Source: Pseudomonadota bacterium | GTDB lineage: Bacteria > Pseudomonadota > Alphaproteobacteria > Sphingomonadales > Sphingomonadaceae | Length of the DNA: 37,751 nt | Direction: 5' to 3' | Assembly (NCBI GenBank): GCA_023424095.1 | Contig: JAFAEG010000092.1 | Span: forward strand, 1 to 37,751 | Shown here: piece by piece, positions 32,092-37,751 of the stretch | Numbering within the stretch: the stretch's first letter is position 1 | How the letters are laid out: each line of letters opens with the position of its first letter | Made by a program: the position numbers and the translations under genes | Notes under the pieces: generated by a model | What the model was told of the DNA's origin: nothing | What the model saw: the letters and a program-made list of their open reading frames with translations, nothing else | Databases searched by the model: none

Positions 32092-33540
32092 TCAACCGGT
32101 CGGGTTGAGCCGGCCACCCGGCTCCATCGTCGCCTCGCTCTCCTCGATGCACTCGTCAGGCGTCGGCGGCGGCGTCATTCGCGCCTTTCGCCAGCCGCCA
32201 CGCGCGTAATAGGCCAAGGCGAGCAGCATGTTCGCGAGCGAGCTGGCCGGGAAGCTCAGCCACAAAGCGTCGGCCCCCAACCAGTCATAGGTGGCGGCGA
32301 TCCAGCCGAAGCGAACGACGACCAGCCCGATCGTCAGGATCACCAAAGGCGCGATCACCGCGCCATTGGCCCGCACCGTGCCGAAGATCACCAGGGTCAC
32401 GCCGAACAGCAGGAAGCTCCAGGTCGCGAGCAGATGGATGTGCTGGGCGATCGGCACCGCCGCGCTGTCCGGCCCGAGGAACAGGGTCAGCGCCGCATGG
32501 TCCACCGCGAACAGCACCGCCACCAGCACGCCGGTCAGCAGGAAGTGGAACAGGATGCCGACGCGGGTCACCGTCCCCACCCGGTCCCAGCGGCCGGCGC
32601 CGATATTCTGCGCCGCCATCGCGCTGACCGCCGCGCCCAGCGCCATTGCCGGCATCTGCAGATAGCCCCACAATTGCATCGCCACGCCGAACGCCGCCGT
32701 GGTCTCCACGCCCTCGCGATTCACCAGACCGAACAAAGCGACGCCGGAAGCGGAGATGACGATCATCTGCATCCCCATCGGCAGCCCCTTGGCGACGATG
32801 TTGCGCAGCAGGCCCCAATCGGGCTTCAGATAGGCCAGTTCCGGGCCCTTCAGGCGCAGCGGCAGGTCACGGACATAGATGGTGACCAGCATCGCGACGA
32901 CGCTGACCCAATTGGCGATCACTGTGGCGGCGGCGGAGCCGGCAATGCCCATTTCCGGCGCCGGGCCGAGGCCGAGAATGAAGACCGGGTTCAGTCCCGC
33001 GTCGAGGATGACGGCGAGGATCATGAACCAGAGTGGCGTCATCGCATCGCCGCTGCCGCGCAGGGCCATCGAAAACATCGACATCAGCAGCAATGGCGGC
33101 ATGGCGATGAAGATGACACGCAGATAGGCGAGCGCATGCTCCTCCGCTCCCGAAGGCGTGCCGAGAGCGGACAGAATAGCGGGCGCGAGCAGCCAGCCGG
33201 CCAGCCCGATCAGCAAGGCAATGACAAAGAAGGCGCCGGTCGCCGTGCCCATCACCCGCCGCGCCTCGTCCACATCGCGCCGGCCGAACGCCTGCCCGAT
33301 CAGGATCGTCGCCGCCATGCCGAAGCCGAACACGAAGCTGGCCAGCAGAAACATGATGATATGGGCGTTGGAGGTCGCGGCCAGCGCGTCCTCGCCCAGG
33401 AAACGGCCGACCCAGATCGCGTTGACCGAGCCGTTTAGCGACTGGAGGATCGACGAGCCGAGCGTCGGCAACGCAAAGGCCAGCAACGTCCAACCGATCG
33501 GTCCGGTGGTCAGGTCGCGAACACCGGCCCGGCTTGCCAT
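32092..33540 (-). CDS. Second MATE-family efflux transporter
   Basis: 482 aa. Multiple hydrophobic helices with MATE features near the N-terminus (TLLAFALPTLGSSILQSLNG) and VILDAGLNPVFILGLGP in the middle. It starts by overlapping the valS stop by one base (TGATG), so it is probably translated from the valS transcript. Distinct from the MATE gene at 22732-24150, sharing only the family outline. Substrate unknown. Confidence 0.92.
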   Translation of the reverse strand: MASRAGVRDLTTGPIGWTLLAFALPTLGSSILQSLNGSVNAIWVGRFLGEDALAATSNAHIIMFLLASFVFGFGMAATILIGQAFGRRDVDEARRVMGTATGAFFVIALLIGLAGWLLAPAILSALGTPSGAEEHALAYLRVIFIAMPPLLLMSMFSMALRGSGDAMTPLWFMILAVILDAGLNPVFILGLGPAPEMGIAGSAAATVIANWVSVVAMLVTIYVRDLPLRLKGPELAYLKPDWGLLRNIVAKGLPMGMQMIVISASGVALFGLVNREGVETTAAFGVAMQLWGYLQMPAMALGAAVSAMAAQNIGAGRWDRVGTVTRVGILFHFLLTGVLVAVLFAVDHAALTLFLGPDSAAVPIAQHIHLLATWSFLLFGVTLVIFGTVRANGAVIAPLVILTIGLVVVRFGWIAATYDWLGADALWLSFPASSLANMLLALAYYARGGWRKARMTPPPTPDECIEESEATMEPGGRLNPTG

Positions 33541-36200
33541 CAGCCGAGCCGCGCCAGGGCAGCCCGGTATTTCTCCGCGTCGGAAGCCTTTTCGGCGTGG
33601 TCGGCCCGCGCCTTCTCCACCGCCTCGGGCTTGGCCCGTTCGACGAAGCTTGGATTGTTCAGGCGCCCAGCCAACGAGTCGCGCTCCTTCTCCGCCGCCT
33701 CAGCCGCTTTCTGCAGGCGCGTCTTCTCGGCGGCGATGTCGATCACGCCTTCGAGCGGCAGGCTGTAGGTGGCCTCGTCGACCACGACCTGCGCGGCGCC
33801 GCCTTGCACGGCGTCGCTGCTGATCGCCTCGATCCGCGCGAGGCGTTGCAGCGCAGCCCGGTTGCGGTCGATCCGCGCCTGGGTCGCGGCCGTCGCGCCG
33901 CTCACATGCAGCGGCAGCTTCGCGCCCGGCGGCACGTTCAGTTCGGCCCGAGCGGCGCGGATGCCGCCAACCAGGCGGATCAGCCAGTCGATCTCCGGCC
34001 CGGCCTCGGGATCGAGCGCCTGCGCGTCGGCCATCGGCCATTTCGCGGTGATCAGGGGATGTTCGGGCCGCTCCCGCATCGCACCCCACAATTCCTCGGT
34101 CACGAACGGCATGAACGGGTGAAGCATGACCAAAATCTGGTCCAGCACCCAGCCGGCGACAGCCTTGGTCTCGTCGTCGATCTGGCCCTTGATCAGCTCC
34201 AGATACCAGTCGCAGAAGGTGTTCCAGACGAAGGCGTAGATCGTGTTCGCGCTCTCGTCGAAGCGATAGTCGGCGAGCGCGAGATCGATCGCCTGCACCG
34301 TCTTCACCGTCTCGCCGACGATCCAGCGATTGACCGGCAAAGTCGCGGCCGGCGGGTCGAGCTGGTCGCTGCCGCCGATGCCATTGGCCTGGCAGAAGCG
34401 CGCCCCATTCCACAGCTTGGTCGCGAAATTGCGGTAACCCTCGACGCGCTTCTCATCCATCTTGATGTCGCGGCCCTGGCTCTCCATCGCCGCCATGAAG
34501 AAGCGCAAGGCGTCGGCGCCATATTTGTCGATCAGCCCCAATGGATCGACGACATTGCCCTTGGACTTGGACATTTTCGCCCCGTCCGGAGCGCGCACCA
34601 GGCCGTGAAGGTAGAGCGTGCGGAACGGCACATCGCCCATGAAATGCATGCCCTGCATCATCATCCGCGCGTCCCAGAAGAACAGGATGTCGAAACCGGA
34701 AATCAGCACGTCGTTCGGGTAGCGGCCGCCAAGCTTGCGGTCGCCATCCTCGGGCCAGCCCATCGTCGCGAACGGCCAGAGCGCGGAGGAGAACCAGGTG
34801 TCGAGGACGTCGGGATCCTGTTCGAGCTTCACGCCCGGGCCGGCCTGCGCCTGCGCTTCCTCCTCGGTCAGCGCGACATATACCTTGTCGTCGTCACCGA
34901 ACCAGGCCGGGATGCGGTGGCCCCACCAGAGCTGGCGGCTGACGCACCAGGGCTGGATGTTCTCCATCCAGTTGAAGAAGGTCTTCTCCCAGGTCTTCGG
35001 CACGATCTTGATCGCGCCGGACTGCACCGCCTGAATCGGTCCCTTCGCGAGCGTCTCGGCGTCGACATACCATTGGTCGGTCAGCCAAGGCTCGATCACT
35101 GCGTTGGAACGATCCCCGAACGGGGTCTGGATCGTGCGCGGCTCGGCGTCATGCTCCGCGCCTTCCTTGTCGATATGCGGCACCAGCACGCCGTCGGCCT
35201 TCAGCCGCTCGACCACCGCCTTGCGGGCGTCGGCAACGCCCAGGCCGAGCAGATCGTCGGGGATCAGGCCATCGGTGGTCTGGATCACCCGCGCCTTGGC
35301 ATCGAGCATGTTCAGCATCTCGCCGGCCTTCATGCCCGCGCGCTTGCCCACCTCGAAATCGTTGAAATCGTGGCCCGGCGTGATCTTCACCGCGCCCGAG
35401 CCAAGCTCCGGATCGGCATGCTCGTCGGCGATGATCGGGATCAGTCGGCCGGTAATCGGCAGCTTCACCTGCTTGCCGATCATGTCCTTGTAGCGCGCAT
35501 CCTCGGGATGCACCGCCACCGCCATGTCGGCGAGCATCGTCTCCGGCCGAGTCGTCGCGACGATGATCGAGCCGGAGCCGTCGGCGAGCGGGTAACCGAT
35601 CTGCCAGAAGCTGCCCTTCACCTCGCGAGTCTCGACCTCGAGATCGCTGATCGCGGTGCCGAGGCCCGGATCCCAGTTCACCAGGCGCTTGTCGCGATAG
35701 ATCAGGCCCTGATTGTAGAGATCGACGAACACCTTGAGGACGGCCTTGGAAAAGCCCTCGTCCATGGTGAAGCGCTCATTGGCCCAGTCCATCGAGCAGC
35801 CGAGCCGCTTCAACTGGCCCATGATCGCGCCGCCGCTCTCGGCTTTCCAGTCCCAGACCTTGGCGACGAATTCGTCGCGGCTGTAATTGGTGCGCTTGTC
35901 CTGGCGCTCCTCCATCTGCCGCTCGACCACCATCTGCGTGGCGATGCCGGCATGGTCCATGCCGACCACCCAGAGGGCGTCCTTGCCGCGCAGCCGCTCG
36001 TAGCGGGTCAGCACGTCCTGCAGCGTGTTGTCGAGCGCATGGCCGATGTGCAGCGAGCCGGTGACGTTGGGCGGCGGGTTGACGATCGTCCACGGCTCGG
36101 CGTTCGGCCGCTCCGGACGGAACAGGCCGTTCGCCTCCCAATGTTGATACCAGCGGGCCTCGATCGCGGCCGGGTCGAAAGTCTTGGGCAATTCGCTCAT
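33540..36200 (-). CDS. valS: Valyl-tRNA synthetase
   Basis: 886 aa, class I synthetase. The HIGH motif is in PPPNVTGSLHIGHAL, the KMSKS motif in DGAKMSKSKGN; the CP1 editing domain carries TTRPETMLAD. The C-terminal 60-70 residues are a charged coiled coil (IDIAAEKTRLQKAAEAAEKE), as expected. Start MSELPKTFDPAAIE matches the family. The start codon abuts a perfect 12-bp hairpin (36199-36229), so initiation may be restrained. The upstream gene stop is 53 nt away. Confidence 0.97.
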   Translation of the reverse strand: MSELPKTFDPAAIEARWYQHWEANGLFRPERPNAEPWTIVNPPPNVTGSLHIGHALDNTLQDVLTRYERLRGKDALWVVGMDHAGIATQMVVERQMEERQDKRTNYSRDEFVAKVWDWKAESGGAIMGQLKRLGCSMDWANERFTMDEGFSKAVLKVFVDLYNQGLIYRDKRLVNWDPGLGTAISDLEVETREVKGSFWQIGYPLADGSGSIIVATTRPETMLADMAVAVHPEDARYKDMIGKQVKLPITGRLIPIIADEHADPELGSGAVKITPGHDFNDFEVGKRAGMKAGEMLNMLDAKARVIQTTDGLIPDDLLGLGVADARKAVVERLKADGVLVPHIDKEGAEHDAEPRTIQTPFGDRSNAVIEPWLTDQWYVDAETLAKGPIQAVQSGAIKIVPKTWEKTFFNWMENIQPWCVSRQLWWGHRIPAWFGDDDKVYVALTEEEAQAQAGPGVKLEQDPDVLDTWFSSALWPFATMGWPEDGDRKLGGRYPNDVLISGFDILFFWDARMMMQGMHFMGDVPFRTLYLHGLVRAPDGAKMSKSKGNVVDPLGLIDKYGADALRFFMAAMESQGRDIKMDEKRVEGYRNFATKLWNGARFCQANGIGGSDQLDPPAATLPVNRWIVGETVKTVQAIDLALADYRFDESANTIYAFVWNTFCDWYLELIKGQIDDETKAVAGWVLDQILVMLHPFMPFVTEELWGAMRERPEHPLITAKWPMADAQALDPEAGPEIDWLIRLVGGIRAARAELNVPPGAKLPLHVSGATAATQARIDRNRAALQRLARIEAISSDAVQGGAAQVVVDEATYSLPLEGVIDIAAEKTRLQKAAEAAEKERDSLAGRLNNPSFVERAKPEAVEKARADHAEKASDAEKYRAALARLG

Positions 36201-36229
36201 GCCGCGCGCTTAACCGCAGCGCGCGGCAT
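36199..36229 (-). promoter_or_regulatory. Perfect 12-bp hairpin spanning the valS start region
   Basis: On the minus strand ATGCCGCGCGCT and AGCGCGCGGCAT form a perfect 12-bp stem, with loop GCGGTTA. The A and T of the valS ATG are the last two bases of the 3' arm, and no other Shine-Dalgarno is visible. It could be a terminator for the upstream S9 gene (no T-run), a translation-control structure for valS, or both. Confidence 0.6.
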
Positions 36230-36253
36230 AGGCAAAGCGGTTCCTGGCGCGGC

Positions 36254-37751
36254 CTATTGGCGCGGGCGCTCGCCACCCATGATCGGCCCCGCCCCCGGCT
36301 GCAGATGCTGCTGCAGCCAGCCATGGACCTCGCGATACCATTGGATCGAGTTTTGCGGCTTCAGGATCCAGTGATTCTCGTCCGGATACATGACGAGACG
36401 GGAGGCGATGTTGCGGCGCTGGAGCGCGTTGAACATGGCGAGCGACTGGCTGTACGGGATGCGATAGTCGCGCTCGCCGTGGATCACGAGCATCGGCGTG
36501 CGCCAGCGGGCGACGAAGCGGATCGGGTTCCAGCGCTCAAGCGACTCGGCCGCGCGCCGCTCCCACGGCACGCCGCCATTTTCCCATTCGGTGAACCAGA
36601 GCTCTTCGGTCTCGTAGGCCATCACCCGCGTGTCGAAGATGCCGGCGTGGCTGACCAGGCACTTGAACCCGTCCGGCCAATTGCCGGCGATCCAATTGAC
36701 CATGTAGCCGCCATAGGAGCCGCCGAGCGCGCAGGCATTGGCCGTATCGAGCTGCCGGTCGATCATGCCCGCGGCGGCGAGGCCGAGGCGCAGATCTTCG
36801 AGCGGCTTGCCGCCCCAGTCGCGGTTGATCGCATCGGTGAAGGCCTGGCCGTAGCCGGTCGAGCCGTGGAAATCGACGGACACGGAGGCATAGCCCGGCG
36901 CCGAGAACAGCCGCGGGTTCCAGCGATAGGACCAGCTGTTGTTGAAGCTGCCCTGCGGCCCGCCGTGGATGATGAAGGCGACCGGCAGGCTGCGGCTGGG
37001 CGAGACCGGCTTCACGATCTGGCCCCACACCCGGTCCCCGCCGGCGCCGCGGAAGTTGAAGCGGCGATAGGAGACGGGATCGAGCTCGGCGAGCAGGGCC
37101 GCGTTGATCGAGGTCAGGCGCTGCGGATTGCCGCCACGCGCCGGGAGCCGCCAAATATCATCGGGCGTCTCGACGCTGTTCAGCGTGTAGATGATCGAAC
37201 CATCCGCCAGCGGCGTGACATTGCCGACCGTACCGGCCTGGGTCAGGCGGGTGACCCGGCCATTGCCCACCTCGACCCGGAACAAGGGCGTGTCGAGCGT
37301 GTCCTGCGCGGTGACGAGCAGGCTCCGGCCGTCCTGCGCCCAGGCGATCGAGCCGACCGAGCGGTCCCAGTCGGAGGTCAGCGCCCGCACCTGGCCGCTC
37401 CGCAGATCGCGCAGATAGATGATCTGGCGGTCAGCCTCGTAGCCCGGCCGCGCCATGGCGGTGTAGGCCAGCCAGCGGCCGTCGGGAGACACGGAAGGAC
37501 CCGTGTCCATCGCCTGGTTCGCCCGGGTCAGATTCTCCGGCGGATCGCCGTCGCGCACCGCATAGATATCGAGATTGGTCGAGGTCGGCTCGGCGCGGCC
37601 CGCTTCGCGCAGGGTGAAGAACAGCACCCGCCCGTCCGGGCTCCAGGCCAATTCCTCCGCGCCACCGAACGGCCGGGTCGGCGCATGGCCGCGAAGGCCC
37701 GGGGCGACCGGAACGCCGCTGCCCGTGGCGCGGCCGGCCCGGCCCCCGGCC
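36254..37751 (-). CDS. S9-family (prolyl oligopeptidase-like) serine peptidase, N-terminus missing
   Basis: Partial: the frame stays open to the right end, giving about 498 codons without the true start. A TTG at 37651 is not taken as the start because repeats continue upstream. The visible beta-propeller region has WSPDGRV and SPDGRWL blade motifs (TolB/DPP-like). The C-terminal alpha/beta hydrolase domain has the nucleophile in GGSYGGYM, Asp in HGERDYRIP and His in DENHW, a full Ser-Asp-His triad. It is likely an exported or periplasmic aminopeptidase/dipeptidyl peptidase, but the signal peptide lies off the end. Confidence 0.93.
   Translation of the reverse strand, partial: AGGRAGRATGSGVPVAPGLRGHAPTRPFGGAEELAWSPDGRVLFFTLREAGRAEPTSTNLDIYAVRDGDPPENLTRANQAMDTGPSVSPDGRWLAYTAMARPGYEADRQIIYLRDLRSGQVRALTSDWDRSVGSIAWAQDGRSLLVTAQDTLDTPLFRVEVGNGRVTRLTQAGTVGNVTPLADGSIIYTLNSVETPDDIWRLPARGGNPQRLTSINAALLAELDPVSYRRFNFRGAGGDRVWGQIVKPVSPSRSLPVAFIIHGGPQGSFNNSWSYRWNPRLFSAPGYASVSVDFHGSTGYGQAFTDAINRDWGGKPLEDLRLGLAAAGMIDRQLDTANACALGGSYGGYMVNWIAGNWPDGFKCLVSHAGIFDTRVMAYETEELWFTEWENGGVPWERRAAESLERWNPIRFVARWRTPMLVIHGERDYRIPYSQSLAMFNALQRRNIASRLVMYPDENHWILKPQNSIQWYREVHGWLQQHLQPGAGPIMGGERPRQ

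Noticed and set aside
33534..36374. A very long open frame on the plus strand opposite valS (and similar ones opposite korA and the photolyase/korB region)
   Set aside because: High third-position GC in the sense gene keeps the antisense frame open. The predicted proteins are His/Arg/Asp-rich with no domain, and the sense strand codes clear conserved enzymes.
37649..37651. TTG as the start of the S9 peptidase
   Set aside because: The same frame continues open to the end of the window with propeller-like sequence, and S9 proteins have a signal peptide and more blades before this point.

Overview
The window looks like one end-to-end contig of about 37.8 kb from a GC-rich alphaproteobacterium. 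Sphingomonadales is the most likely order. That is an inference from the protein flavours and gene order (split gcvPA/gcvPB behind a tandem glycine riboswitch, an M20-astA-astB cluster, KorA with a fused gamma domain, metal-site-variant HemB, Fe-S type PurF), not from a database search. Coding density is very high and many neighbours share ATGA or TGATG stop/start overlaps. No transposase, integrase, phage gene or CRISPR array is visible. Both ends are truncated genes, and the first 19 bases match the Tn5/Nextera mosaic end at 17 of 19 positions, so the left edge is probably a library-adapter remnant and not genome.

Layout. 1-4077 (minus): glycine cleavage operon, tandem glycine riboswitch > gcvT > gcvH > SAM methyltransferase > gcvPA > gcvPB (cut). 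4273-5275: a 62-aa membrane protein facing an orphan HsdR-N-like nuclease-fold protein. 5380-7668 (minus): MerR regulator with its operator, then an acyl-CoA dehydrogenase. 7665-12304: a lipoprotein, then purF, an SDR and an exported YciI-like protein on plus, and a photolyase on minus. 12320-15298 (minus): korA, a 25-aa membrane microprotein and korB, tightly coupled. 15473-17297 (plus): HSL-type hydrolase, rppH and a Cys-rich lipoprotein. 17330-20813 (plus): M20 amidohydrolase, astA, astB (arginine succinylation). 20855-22612 (minus): secreted caspase-like protease. 22732-24829: MATE transporter converging on a Pro/Gly/Tyr-repeat membrane protein. 24913-27061: amino-acid permease preceded by a 32-aa membrane microprotein, divergent from an Lrp-type regulator with a good Lrp-like site. 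27098-27174: tRNA-Arg(ACG). 27260-27757: a lipoprotein. 27744-37751 (minus): S9 peptidase, valS, MATE, hemB, fused membrane/spermidine-synthase protein, GNAT and gamma-carbonic anhydrase.

Most of the window is housekeeping metabolism. The least explained parts are two very short hydrophobic ORFs with strong GGAGG ribosome-binding sites (korA/korB junction and upstream of the permease), a methyltransferase embedded in the gcv operon, an M20 enzyme that may replace AstE, a caspase with an EF-hand loop and a repeated C-terminal tail, and a perfect 12-bp hairpin whose 3' arm runs into the valS start codon.
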